A DNA stretch of 45,108 nucleotides from Bacteroidota bacterium (lineage in GTDB: Bacteria > Bacteroidota > Bacteroidia > Sphingobacteriales > Sphingobacteriaceae): contig JABDAU010000025.1 in the NCBI GenBank assembly GCA_013289045.1, positions 1-45,108 on the forward strand. Reading direction: 5' to 3'. How positions within the stretch are numbered: the first letter of the stretch is position 1; each line of letters starts with the position of its first letter. The notes under the pieces are model-generated. The model worked only from the letters and a program-made list of their open reading frames with translations. It was not told the origin of the DNA and made no database searches. Positions 22,989-31,395 of the stretch are shown in pieces. Position numbers and translations under genes: made by a program.

Positions 22989-23014
22989 ACGGATTAAAGA
23001 GATTGGACAGGATG
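22978..23014. repeat. Short dispersed repeat over the oxidoreductase 3' end
   Basis: AACCAGGATTAAACGGATTA and AAGAGATTGGACAGGAT form a run of GATTA/GATT words that I recall as a common dispersed repeat in this phylum. It supplies the last codons (NQD-stop) of the oxidoreductase. Confidence 0.4.
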
Positions 23015-23086
23015 TTGACCCATTTTCATTCTTTCAATTATAAGTTTGCTATCGGAAGTTTATATTAGCCCATTCAAACACACCTT

Positions 23087-23641
23087 ATGGAAAAACCAAT
23101 AAAACGCTGCGTATGGCCGGGCACCGACCCGCTTTATATCAAATACCACGATGAAGAATGGGGCAAAACAACGCACGACGATAAAATCCTGTTCGAGTTT
23201 TTAATCCTTGAATCGGCACAAGCGGGATTGAGCTGGATCACCATATTGCGCAGGCGCGAGAATTACCGTAAAGCTTTTGCCAATTTCGACGTGCATAAAG
23301 TAGCTGCCTTTGATGAGAAGGATACGGAGCGATTGCTGAACGATGCGGGTATCATCCGCAATAAGCTAAAGATCAAATCCGCCATCAACAATGCCAAACT
23401 CTTTATCGAAATACAAAAAGAATTCGGCTCATTTGATAAATACCTATACAGCTTTATGCCCGATGGAAAGCCGATCAACAATACCACCGGCGCACTTCCT
23501 GCAAGCACACCCATTTCTGATGCCATCAGCAAGGACATGAAAAAGCGAGGGTTTACCTTCTTTGGCACCACCATCTGCTATGCCCACATGCAGGCCACGG
23601 GTATGGTGAACGACCATTTGCCGGACTGCTCTTTTAAGTGA
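23087..23641 (+). CDS. tag: DNA-3-methyladenine glycosylase I
   Basis: A 184-residue enzyme matching Tag along its length. It starts with RCVWPGTDPLYIKYHDEEWG, then LFEFLILESAQAGLSWITIL and RRRENYRKAFANFD. The zinc ligands are Cys8, His21, His177 and Cys181, the last two in NDHLPDC. It removes 3-methyladenine from alkylated DNA as the first step of base excision repair in the cytosol. The gene looks monocistronic; the spacing of 98 bases to the preceding gene suggests its own promoter, though no exact consensus was seen. Confidence 0.96.
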   Translation: MEKPIKRCVWPGTDPLYIKYHDEEWGKTTHDDKILFEFLILESAQAGLSWITILRRRENYRKAFANFDVHKVAAFDEKDTERLLNDAGIIRNKLKIKSAINNAKLFIEIQKEFGSFDKYLYSFMPDGKPINNTTGALPASTPISDAISKDMKKRGFTFFGTTICYAHMQATGMVNDHLPDCSFK

Positions 23642-23692
23642 TTACACGTATCAATAAATAAGATCGAATTATACGAATACTAATTACACAAA

Positions 23693-23723
23693 TTGGCTTT
23701 GGCGAAAAAATAGTGTAAATTTG
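23693..23723 (+). promoter_or_regulatory. Promoter of the PIN toxin-antitoxin operon
   Basis: A TTG (23693-23695), a 20-base spacer and TAAATTTG (23716-23723) give a good match to the Bacteroidota -33/-7 pattern. The leader to the ATG at 23743 would be about 13 bases. The spacer contains no obvious palindrome for autoregulation. Confidence 0.65.
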
Positions 23724-23742
23724 GATAAAGAGGAATCCTATT

Positions 23743-23949
23743 ATGGTGATTGAACGCGACAACGAGAATGTGATTATTAAGATAGATGCATCTCTAATTG
23801 GTATGGATGAGGTGCAGAAAACTATTGACTATTTACGCATATTGGAATCCAATGCACAAAATAAAGGCACACAGGAAGAAGCTGACGAATTAGCACGTGA
23901 GATCAATAAAGACTGGTGGGATGAAAATAAGCATCGCTTTCTTAAATGA
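23743..23949 (+). CDS. Antitoxin of a PIN-type toxin-antitoxin pair
   Basis: A 68-residue acidic small protein: a short beta-like start (VIERDNENVIIKIDASLIG), then a helix with MDEVQKTIDYLRILESNAQ, and an acidic, aromatic C-terminal tail with DWWDENKHRF. Its last 4 bases overlap the start of the PIN gene at 23946. That coupling and the tail, rich in residues that could fill the PIN active site, mark it as the antitoxin. No clear DNA-binding fold is visible, so it may neutralise without repressing, or bind DNA through the N-terminal strand. Confidence 0.82.
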   Translation: MVIERDNENVIIKIDASLIGMDEVQKTIDYLRILESNAQNKGTQEEADELAREINKDWWDENKHRFLK

Positions 23950-24386
23950 TCCTTGTTATCGATACCAATATTTTCATTTCTGCACTTATCACTCCAAACA
24001 GCAGGCTTGCGCGAATTTTAAGCTATTATAGTCTACCCATCAAACGTATAAGCAGCCATATCTTGATCGCTGAATTATCCAAACATCACGACAAAATTGT
24101 AAGGGCATCTAAACGTACCTCTAAAGTAATATCGGATGATATATATGCTTATTTGCAATACATCAAACTGTATGAAGAAGATTTTATAATGCCTGTACAT
24201 TGGCAGGAGGCCGACAGGCTTACAAAAGGAGTAGACAGCGATGACATTGCTTTTGTTGCCCTGGCTCTTCAAACGGATGGCCTGTTATGGACAGGCGATA
24301 AAAAACTAACAGATCACCTTAAATCAATGGGATTTGACCGCGTGATCAGCACAGCAGAATTATCCATTATGCTGAATATTGAATAA
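23946..24386 (+). CDS. PIN-domain ribonuclease toxin
   Basis: A 146-residue PIN protein with the acidic site complete: Asp6 in VIDTNIFISAL, Glu43 in LIAELSKHH, Asp100 in VDSDDIAFVALAL and Asp118 in TGDKK. This is the VapC-like fold of Mg-dependent endoribonucleases that cleave tRNA, rRNA or mRNA when free of antitoxin; the target here is unknown. It overlaps the antitoxin gene by 4 bases (ATGA). AATTCG-rich repeats lie on both sides of the pair, about 23661-23690 and 24413-24556, which may reflect movement of the module as a cassette. Confidence 0.9.
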   Translation: MILVIDTNIFISALITPNSRLARILSYYSLPIKRISSHILIAELSKHHDKIVRASKRTSKVISDDIYAYLQYIKLYEEDFIMPVHWQEADRLTKGVDSDDIAFVALALQTDGLLWTGDKKLTDHLKSMGFDRVISTAELSIMLNIE

Positions 24387-24412
24387 TTTTTATCTATTTG
24401 AATAATTAATAG

Positions 24413-24556
24413 TTACGCGATTACAATTCGCATAATTTGTAATATTAACATACCTGTACTTATTAATTTGCGTTAATTCGTGCTTTGAAAGGATCGTATA
24501 ATTCGACTTTATTCGCTCTAATTCGTGCAATTCGTCTACATTCGTGTAATTCGTGA
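24413..24556. repeat. AATTCG-rich degenerate direct repeats
   Basis: Between the toxin and polA, many copies of (T)AATTCG(TG) occur, such as TTAATTCGTGC, TATAATTCGA, CTAATTCGTGCAATTCG and TGTAATTCGTG. Words of the opposite orientation (CGAATTATACGAATAC) lie before the toxin-antitoxin pair at about 23665-23680. Confidence 0.5.
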
Positions 24557-24561
24557 TCAAT

Positions 24562-27375
24562 ATGAAAAAGTTATTTCTGCTGGATGGCATGGCCCTTATT
24601 TACCGGGCGCATTTCGCTTTAAGTAAAACGCCGCGCTTCACTTCGGGCGGTTTGAATACGTCTGCCGTAATGGGCTTTACCAATACGCTGCTGGATGTAT
24701 TGAAGAAGGAAAAGCCTACCCACATGGCTGTGGTTTTCGATACCGAAGCGCCGACTGACCGCCACATTGAGTACGAAAAATACAAAGCCCATCGTGAGGC
24801 CATGCCGGAGGATTTGTCGAAGGCTATGCCATATGTGTTTAAGGTGATATTGGGTTTCAATATTCCGCTCATTACTTCTGATGGTTATGAGGCTGATGAT
24901 ATCATTGGCACCCTCGCCAAAAAAGCGGAAAAACAAGGCTACGAGGTATATTGCATGACGCCTGATAAAGACTTTGCACAGCTGGTATCTGAAAACATCA
25001 AGATCTACAAACCTGCCCGCATGGGTAACGAGATGGAAATAATGGGCGTGAAGGAAGTTTGCGCCAAATGGGAAATTGAGCATGTAGAGCAGGTAATAGA
25101 CATTTTAGGCCTGTGGGGCGATGCGGTCGATGGCATCCCCGGCATACCCGGCGTGGGTGAAAAAACCGCCAAAACACTCATCAAACAATATGGCTCGATG
25201 GAAAACATCTTCGAGCATACACATGAGCTAAAAGGCAAGCTGAAAGAAAATTTGGAACAGTTTAAAGAGCAGGGCCTGCTATCAAAACGCCTGGCCACCA
25301 TTAACCTGAATGTGCCTGTAGAGCTGGATGAAGCCGGACTGGAAATGTGCGCCCCAAGCAAAGACTTGCTGGAGCCATTATTTGCCGAACTGGAATTCCG
25401 CACGCTGGGCCGCCGCGTATTTGGCGACGATTTCAGTATCACCGAAATGAAGTCGGTTTCCATCCAAACCGACCTCTTTGGTAACCCGGTTGCTACCGGC
25501 CGCACGACCATGACGGTGGACATTGCCGACATTGGCGAACCGGAAACACCGACCATCGCTGCAAAAAATATCGATAACGTTCCGCATGAATACTATTTGG
25601 CGGATACGGTTGAAACCCGCGCGCAACTGATCAACACGCTGAAACAACAAACCAGTTTTTGCTTTGATACGGAGACCACTGGCACCGATGCAAACTTCTG
25701 CGAGCTGGTTGGCCTGTCATTCTCTATAAAAGCGGGACAAGGCTGGTATGTGCCGATTCCTGCCGATCAGGCAGAGGCAAAAAGCATTGTCGCCGAATTT
25801 AAGGGAATAATGGAGGATACTTCGATCTCCAAGATCGGACAAAACCTGAAATTTGATATCCTGATGTTCAAATGGTACGATGTACAGGTAAAAGGCAGCT
25901 TGTTCGATACCATGATGGCGCACTATATCCTCGACCCGGATACCCGCCACGGCATGGATGTACTGTCGGAAAACTACCTTGGCTATAAACCGGTTTCCAT
26001 CACCGCGCTCATCGGCCCCAAAGGCAAAAACCAGGGCAATATGCGCGATGTGGAAATAGAGAAAATAAAAGACTATGCTGCCGAAGATGCCGACGTTACC
26101 CTGCAGCTAAAAGAAGTTTTCGAGCCAAAACTAAAACAGGTGGAAGCCGAAAAGCTGATCCACGAAATAGAGCATCCGCTCATTTATGTACTGGCCGATA
26201 TGGAGTATGAAGGGGTAAAAATAGACCATAACACACTCGCCGAGTTTTCCAAAGAGCTGGAAATAGACATTGCCAAGCTGGAGAAGATCGTTTATGAAAA
26301 GGCAGGCGTGCGCTTCAATATCGCATCGCCAAAGCAATTAGGCGAGGTGTTATTTGAAAAGCTGATGCTCGATCCTAAAGCTAAAAAAACCAAAACCGGC
26401 CAATACCAAACGGGGGAGGACGTACTATTATCGCTGGCTGTAAAAAGCGACATAGTACGCGATATATTAGATTATCGCCAGCTGCAAAAATTGAAGTCGA
26501 CTTATGTAGATGCGTTGCCGCAGATGGTAAATACCAAAACCGGCAGGGTACATACTTCATACAACCAGGCTATTGCCGCAACCGGGCGTTTAAGCTCGAC
26601 TAATCCCAATTTGCAGAACATCCCTATCCGTACCGAGCGCGGCCGTGAGGTGCGTAAGGCATTTATCCCGCGCGACAGCGGGCACACCATCGTATCGGCG
26701 GATTATTCGCAGATTGAGCTGCGCATTATTGCCGAGATCAGCAAGGATGTCAATATGATGGAGGCTTTCACCAAAAATCTCGATATCCATACCGCTACCG
26801 CGGCCAAAGTTTATGGCCTTGAATTGCACGAGGTTGATGGTAACCAGCGCCGCAATGCCAAAGCGGTAAACTTCGGGATTATCTACGGGCAATCGGCATT
26901 TGGCTTATCGCAGAGCCTGGGCATTCCCCGAAAAGAGGCTGCTGATATCATCGAAAATTACTTCGCACAGTATCCCGGCATCAAACAATACATGAGCGAT
27001 ACCATGAACTTTGCCCGTGAGAATGGTTATGTATGCACGCTGATGGGCCGCCGCCGCTATCTGCGCGACATCAATTCTGCCAATGCAACCATACGCGGCT
27101 TTGCCGAGCGAAATGCCATCAATGCACCTATACAGGGCTCGGCGGCAGATATGATCAAGATTGCGATGATCAATATCCATAAAGAATTCTGTGCCCAAAA
27201 ACTAAATGCCCGCATGACCATGCAGGTACATGACGAATTGATCTTCGACGTACCGAATGATGAAGTGGAAATAGTAAAGCCCATCATTATGGAGAACATG
27301 AAGAACGCCATTAAAACCGAGGTGCCGATTATGGTTGAAATTGGTGTTGGTGCGAATTGGCTGGAGGCGCATTGA
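24562..27375 (+). CDS. polA: DNA polymerase I
   Basis: A 937-residue family A polymerase with all three activities. The 5' nuclease domain (about 1-290) contains DGYEADDIIGTLA, and GIPGVGEKTAKTL forms the helix-hairpin-helix. The 3'-5' exonuclease (about 345-530) is intact, with Asp369 and Glu371 in FDTETTG. The polymerase domain has Asp714 in motif A (SADYSQIELR), motif B RRNAKAVNFGIIYGQ and motif C His890-Asp891-Glu892. It does gap filling and Okazaki fragment maturation. The frame begins with a GTG at 24553, but ATG 24562 starts the normal MKKLFLLDGM and is preferred. The gene is alone, between AATTCG repeats and a MITE-like repeat. Confidence 0.98.
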   Translation: MKKLFLLDGMALIYRAHFALSKTPRFTSGGLNTSAVMGFTNTLLDVLKKEKPTHMAVVFDTEAPTDRHIEYEKYKAHREAMPEDLSKAMPYVFKVILGFNIPLITSDGYEADDIIGTLAKKAEKQGYEVYCMTPDKDFAQLVSENIKIYKPARMGNEMEIMGVKEVCAKWEIEHVEQVIDILGLWGDAVDGIPGIPGVGEKTAKTLIKQYGSMENIFEHTHELKGKLKENLEQFKEQGLLSKRLATINLNVPVELDEAGLEMCAPSKDLLEPLFAELEFRTLGRRVFGDDFSITEMKSVSIQTDLFGNPVATGRTTMTVDIADIGEPETPTIAAKNIDNVPHEYYLADTVETRAQLINTLKQQTSFCFDTETTGTDANFCELVGLSFSIKAGQGWYVPIPADQAEAKSIVAEFKGIMEDTSISKIGQNLKFDILMFKWYDVQVKGSLFDTMMAHYILDPDTRHGMDVLSENYLGYKPVSITALIGPKGKNQGNMRDVEIEKIKDYAAEDADVTLQLKEVFEPKLKQVEAEKLIHEIEHPLIYVLADMEYEGVKIDHNTLAEFSKELEIDIAKLEKIVYEKAGVRFNIASPKQLGEVLFEKLMLDPKAKKTKTGQYQTGEDVLLSLAVKSDIVRDILDYRQLQKLKSTYVDALPQMVNTKTGRVHTSYNQAIAATGRLSSTNPNLQNIPIRTERGREVRKAFIPRDSGHTIVSADYSQIELRIIAEISKDVNMMEAFTKNLDIHTATAAKVYGLELHEVDGNQRRNAKAVNFGIIYGQSAFGLSQSLGIPRKEAADIIENYFAQYPGIKQYMSDTMNFARENGYVCTLMGRRRYLRDINSANATIRGFAERNAINAPIQGSAADMIKIAMINIHKEFCAQKLNARMTMQVHDELIFDVPNDEVEIVKPIIMENMKNAIKTEVPIMVEIGVGANWLEAH

Positions 27376-27387
27376 TAGATAGTGATT

Positions 27388-27521
27388 CGTCATGGCGAGG
27401 AACGAAGCCATCTCTGAATTTGCTATTCAATGAAACAAATACTTTTTAAATGACATCATTTAACAAACCGACCACTCCTTGACTTGCACGCGCAGGGGTG
27501 GCTTCGTTCCTCGCCATGACG
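27388..27521. mobile_element. MITE-like repeat with 23-bp perfect inverted ends
   Basis: Ends 27388-27410 (CGTCATGGCGAGGAACGAAG...) and 27499-27521 are perfect inverted repeats around 88 AT-rich bases. Variants of this CGTCATtGCGAGGAACGAAG sequence are, from memory, very common between genes in Bacteroidota. It begins 12 bases after the polA stop. Confidence 0.7.
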
Positions 27522-27557
27522 ATCTAATTGGCATTATATTAGTTCACCACAAATAAT

Positions 27558-27565
27558 TATATTTG
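27558..27565 (+). promoter_or_regulatory. -7 box TATATTTG of the Uma2 gene
   Basis: An exact consensus match 13 bases before the start codon at 27579, implying a nearly leaderless transcript (about 7 bases). The -33 region is not evident. Confidence 0.55.
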
Positions 27566-27578
27566 TAAGTAGAGACTA

Positions 27579-28118
27579 ATGAAAGCGAAAAACTTCATAT
27601 CGGAAATACCATCATCTGCACTTGAAATTTATCAAATGCTGCCTGAAGGCACGCGTTGTGAAGTGATTTTTAATGAACTGATCATGTCGCCGTCACCTAC
27701 AACCTTACATCAGCTTTTGGTTACCGAGCTAAATGCTTTACTTTTTATCTTCTTAAAAGAAACCAAAGCCGGTAAAGTAATTGTTTCGCCGGTAGATGTT
27801 TACCTGGAAAATTTTGAGTCAGTAATACAGCCAGATCTAATTGTTATTTTGAACGAAAACTCAGATCAGATAAAGCGGGACGGTATCTATGGCGCACCGT
27901 CTATTGCCATTGAAATACTATCAAAAAACAAATTATACGACACCCAACGCAAACGTGCACTTTACGAAAAAGCAGGCGTAAAAGAGTATTTCATGATCGA
28001 TCCGGAAAATAAGGTTACCACTTTGCTAACCTTAAATGAACAGGGAGTTTATGAGCAAACCTATGAGGAAACCGGTTTGCTGCGGTCTGCCATAATCAAC
28101 TGCGACATCGCATTCTGA
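27579..28118 (+). CDS. Uma2-family (DUF820) PD-(D/E)XK nuclease-fold protein
   Basis: A 179-residue Uma2 protein. The nuclease-fold residues are visible: Asp86 in QPDLIVIL, Glu112 in PSIAIEILS, and Lys in the following helix region, then YEKAGVKEYFMIDPE (about 129-143), the usual family signature. The fold is that of restriction-type endonucleases, but the role of Uma2 proteins is not established; many occur as dispersed multicopy genes, sometimes in mobile or defence contexts. It is a single gene with its own promoter at 27558, after a MITE-like repeat. The 272 bases downstream to glgA (28119-28390) show no other gene. Confidence 0.9.
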   Translation: MKAKNFISEIPSSALEIYQMLPEGTRCEVIFNELIMSPSPTTLHQLLVTELNALLFIFLKETKAGKVIVSPVDVYLENFESVIQPDLIVILNENSDQIKRDGIYGAPSIAIEILSKNKLYDTQRKRALYEKAGVKEYFMIDPENKVTTLLTLNEQGVYEQTYEETGLLRSAIINCDIAF

Positions 28119-28390
28119 TTTTTCTCCCTCAATCTTACTGGCTAATTTTATTAAAAAGGAATTTCACACATCAATTATCAGTTGATTTTTGATGATTTTT
28201 TATTTTTATAGTGCTTATTTGAAATTTTATCAAACAGAAACGCCCTGTTTTTCCTGCCATTCTTTCAACCATCTCACCTAAATATTGTCAACATTTTTAC
28301 AATCATCCGCCTAAATTTTAAAAACTATATTAATTATTACAGGTTTCTCTTTTGTCAATCTTTGCTTAAATTGACAGCACATTATCCTCA

Positions 28391-29815
28391 ATGAGAATTT
28401 ATCACCTTGCTGCTGAATGTTACCCCGTCGCTAAGGTCGGCGGGCTGGCTGACGTTGTTGGCGCATTGCCAAAATACCAGAATAAAGCGGGCATGAACGC
28501 CGCTGTTGTATTGCCTTATTATAACCGGAAATTCGTTAAAGAAAATGTCTTCGACGTGGTTTTCCAGGCGGCAACTTTGCTGGGCAATAAGCGCTATTAC
28601 TTTGAAGTACTAAAAGAACACACCGATAAACTCGGCTTTGAGCTATACCTGATCAGGATCCCCGGCCTGCTTGATCGCGAAGAGGTATACATGTACCCCG
28701 ACGAGCGCGAACAATTCGTTGCATTTCAACTGGCATTTCTCGACTGGATCAGCTACTCGCAGCAAACACCGGATATTATCCATTGCCACGATCATCATGT
28801 AGGGTTGATCCCATTCCTGATGTATCATTCAAGGCTGTACAGCAGGCTGGCAAATATCGCTACAGTATTCACTATCCATAACGGACAATACCATGGTGTT
28901 TTAAGCTGGGATAAATTCAATTACCTGCCTGATGTTGATCTGAACCAAACCGGTCTGCTGGATTGGGGCGGGTCGATCAATCCGCTGGCCGCAGCTGTGA
29001 AATGTGCCTGGCGTTATACTACTGTATCGCCAAGCTATTTGCACGAGCTTGAATACAGCTCCAACGGATTGGAATATTTATTTTATTTAGAAAGATCAAA
29101 GGGATCGGGTATCATTAACGGTATAGATACGGATGTATGGAACCCGAAGGCCGACCCGATGATCCCGAATAAATTTACACCAGCAAAACCTGAAGAAGGG
29201 AAGGCTAAAAATAAGGCAGCACTGTGCGAAAAATTTGGTCTTGACGTTGAGAAGCCGCTCATCTCTTTTATTGGTCGCCTGGTGCTTGAAAAAGGCGCCG
29301 ACCTGATCGCCGCAGCCATCCGCCGCAGCCTGTTCGAGCATCCGGGTGAATTTAACTTCCTGATGCTGGGTACGGGCGAGCCATGGATAGAGCAGCAATT
29401 ATCCGAGTTGAAAAATCAGTTCCCCGGACAGTGCAATGTGTTTGTAGGTTACGACGAAAGCCTGTCGCACCTGATCTATGCCGGTTCCGATTTCCTGCTG
29501 ATGCCATCGCGTGTTGAGCCATGTGGTCTTAATCAATTATACTCCCTGCGCTACGGAACGGTGCCTATAGTACGTGCTACCGGAGGTTTAAAAGATACCG
29601 TGATCGACTTTGGCGATGAAGGTGGCTACGGCATTCGTTTCAATAATGTTTCCGTCGATGATATGAGCTATTCCATCGGCAGGGCTATCGCTTTGTACCA
29701 AAATAAGCCACATTTACAATTATTGCGAAAACGCATGATGGCCCTCGACTTTTCGTGGGACAGATCGGCTAAAGAATATATTACCCTTTACGAAAGTTTA
29801 AAAAACACGTTATGA
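28391..29815 (+). CDS. glgA: Glycogen synthase (ADP-glucose)
   Basis: A 474-residue GT5 glycosyltransferase. The substrate-binding KVGGLADVVGALPK is at 15-28, INGIDTDVWNP lies mid-protein, FIGRLVLEKGADL starts the second Rossmann domain, and catalytic Glu376 lies in SRVEPCGLNQLY. It elongates alpha-1,4-glucan from ADP-glucose in the cytosol. Its stop overlaps the glgC start by 4 bases (29812), so the ADP-glucose supplier and user are translationally coupled. Upstream a short inverted repeat TGTCAAT...ATTGACA (28353-28376) sits at the likely promoter and could be an operator. No branching enzyme or phosphorylase is in the window. Confidence 0.96.
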   Translation: MRIYHLAAECYPVAKVGGLADVVGALPKYQNKAGMNAAVVLPYYNRKFVKENVFDVVFQAATLLGNKRYYFEVLKEHTDKLGFELYLIRIPGLLDREEVYMYPDEREQFVAFQLAFLDWISYSQQTPDIIHCHDHHVGLIPFLMYHSRLYSRLANIATVFTIHNGQYHGVLSWDKFNYLPDVDLNQTGLLDWGGSINPLAAAVKCAWRYTTVSPSYLHELEYSSNGLEYLFYLERSKGSGIINGIDTDVWNPKADPMIPNKFTPAKPEEGKAKNKAALCEKFGLDVEKPLISFIGRLVLEKGADLIAAAIRRSLFEHPGEFNFLMLGTGEPWIEQQLSELKNQFPGQCNVFVGYDESLSHLIYAGSDFLLMPSRVEPCGLNQLYSLRYGTVPIVRATGGLKDTVIDFGDEGGYGIRFNNVSVDDMSYSIGRAIALYQNKPHLQLLRKRMMALDFSWDRSAKEYITLYESLKNTL

Positions 29816-31074
29816 CATCAAAAGTAATCTGCATCGTGCTTGGCGGCGGCCAGGGAAGCCGCTTGTCACCCCTCACGGCTACACGTTCTAAACCCGCTGT
29901 ACCTATCGCCGGTAAATACCGCCTGGTAGATATTCCTATCTCTAATTGCCTGCATTCGGGTATTACACGTATTTATGTTTTAACGCAGTTTAATTCGGCT
30001 TCGCTTAATAAGCACATCAAAAACACCTACCATTTCAGCAGTTTCAGCGAGGCATTTGTCGATATACTTGCAGCCGAGCAAACCCCAACCAGCGGTTCGT
30101 GGTACCAGGGCACTGCCGATGCCGTAAGGCAAAGCCTGCACCATTTGGCCGTGCATGATTTCGATTACGTGCTTATCCTTTCAGGCGATCAGTTGTATCA
30201 AATGGACTTTGAGACGATGATAGACAACCACATTAAAGCAAATGCGGAGATCTCTATAGCAACCATACCTGTGCACGCGAACGATGTACCGGGTTTTGGT
30301 ATCCTGAAAACTGATCACGAGGGCAATATCACTTCATTTATCGAAAAACCAAAGAGCGATTTCGGGGATTGGGCATCAGATGTGAGTGAGGAAATGGCTG
30401 CACAAGGCCGCTTCTACCTGGCATCGATGGGTATTTACATCTTCAATCGTTCATTGCTGTATGAATTGCTGGATGGAAACGAGCGTACCGATTTTGGTAA
30501 AGAGATCATTCCGGAATCGATCGGCAATCATCGCGTACTCAGCTATCAATATGAAGGTTACTGGACCGATATAGGTACCATACCATCGTTCTTTGAAGCC
30601 AATCTTGGCCTTACTGACGAGATACCGCAGTTTAACTTATTTGATAAGAATTACATTTTCACCCGTGCACGCATGCTGCCGCCATCAAAAATGTCGGGAA
30701 CGCAGGTTGAGGCTTCCATTATTTCCGATGGCTGCATCATCAATGCCAGCCGGTTAAAACGCTCGATAATCGGTATCCGTACCCGCATTGGTTTTGATAC
30801 TATTATAGAGAACACCTACGTAATGGGCAGCGATAATTACCAAACGCTTGAGCAGATAGAGGATGCCAGGCTAAGTAATTCGCCTATTATGGGTATTGGC
30901 GACAGGTGTGTGATCAAAAATGCGATCATCGATAAAAACACTTATATCGGTAACGACGTAAAGATCAATTGTGGTGAAAAGTTGGCCGACGGTGATTACG
31001 GAACACACACCGTACAGGATGGAATTGTAGTGGTTAAAAAGCGCGCTATTATTCCTAATGGCACAGTTATCTAA
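29812..31074 (+). CDS. glgC: Glucose-1-phosphate adenylyltransferase (ADP-glucose pyrophosphorylase)
   Basis: A 420-residue GlgC. The nucleotidyltransferase domain begins VICIVLGGGQGSRLSPLTAT with the pyrophosphate loop GGGQGSRLSPLT (11-22), followed by SKPAVPIAGKYRLVDIPISN, WYQGTADAVRQ and SGDQLYQMD. A C-terminal left-handed beta-helix region (about 290-410, with KNAIIDKNTYIGNDVKI) completes it. It makes ADP-glucose from glucose-1-phosphate and ATP, the committed step of glycogen synthesis, normally under allosteric control. Second gene of the glgA-glgC operon. Confidence 0.97.
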   Translation: MTSKVICIVLGGGQGSRLSPLTATRSKPAVPIAGKYRLVDIPISNCLHSGITRIYVLTQFNSASLNKHIKNTYHFSSFSEAFVDILAAEQTPTSGSWYQGTADAVRQSLHHLAVHDFDYVLILSGDQLYQMDFETMIDNHIKANAEISIATIPVHANDVPGFGILKTDHEGNITSFIEKPKSDFGDWASDVSEEMAAQGRFYLASMGIYIFNRSLLYELLDGNERTDFGKEIIPESIGNHRVLSYQYEGYWTDIGTIPSFFEANLGLTDEIPQFNLFDKNYIFTRARMLPPSKMSGTQVEASIISDGCIINASRLKRSIIGIRTRIGFDTIIENTYVMGSDNYQTLEQIEDARLSNSPIMGIGDRCVIKNAIIDKNTYIGNDVKINCGEKLADGDYGTHTVQDGIVVVKKRAIIPNGTVI

Positions 31075-31140
31075 TTAATAGTTAAAACATTATCGCTTCA
31101 ATTGCGTTCCTCATTAAGGTAAAACTAAAAATTGAAGACC

Positions 31141-31326
31141 ATGAAAAAACTATTTTGCATGATCGCGTTAGGCGCGATCTCATTCGGAAGCGTATTCGCG
31201 GCGGCGCCTGTCCGTCATACGAACGCTGTTCAAACGGATACGGTAAAAGTTAAGAAAAAAGTGAAAAAGAAAAAAGATGGAACGACAAAGGTAAAAGTCA
31301 AAAAGGACAGCGTGGCTACCCACTAA
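31141..31326 (+). CDS. Small secreted Lys/Thr-rich protein (61 aa)
   Basis: An ATG at 31141 (preferred over TTG 31132) gives MKKLFCMIALGAISFGSVFA, a clear signal peptide with cleavage near AAA, and a mature part of about 38 residues: APVRHTNAVQTDT, VKVKKKVKKKKDGTTK, VKVKKDSVATH. It shares the QTDT plus alternating Lys plan with the 52-residue protein at 7683-7841. It follows glgC by 66 bases in the same direction and ends at a strong terminator (31361-31390), so it may be the last gene of the glycogen operon or have its own promoter. The function is unknown. The very basic, secreted product suggests electrostatic binding to surface polymers. Confidence 0.75.
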   Translation: MKKLFCMIALGAISFGSVFAAAPVRHTNAVQTDTVKVKKKVKKKKDGTTKVKVKKDSVATH

Positions 31327-31360
31327 TATGTTCTTTTTCGAAAGAAAACCAATTTATAGC

Positions 31361-31390
31361 AAAAAGCCCGGCACTTTCGCCGGGCTTTTT
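31361..31390. terminator. Bidirectional terminator
   Basis: A perfect 12-bp stem (AAAAAGCCCGGC / GCCGGGCTTTTT) with a 6-base loop, followed by GTTTTTT. It serves the plus-strand small protein gene and the convergent MBL hydrolase whose stop is at 31396. Confidence 0.9.
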
Positions 31391-31395
31391 GTTTT

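Noticed and set aside
25005..25556. 183-residue minus-strand frame within polA
   Set aside because: Antisense to conserved polA exonuclease-domain coding sequence; Ser-rich shadow frame.
28353..28376. TGTCAAT...ATTGACA inverted repeat before glgA as a definite operator
   Set aside because: Only 7-bp arms and no regulator nearby; kept as a remark under glgA, not as a separate feature.
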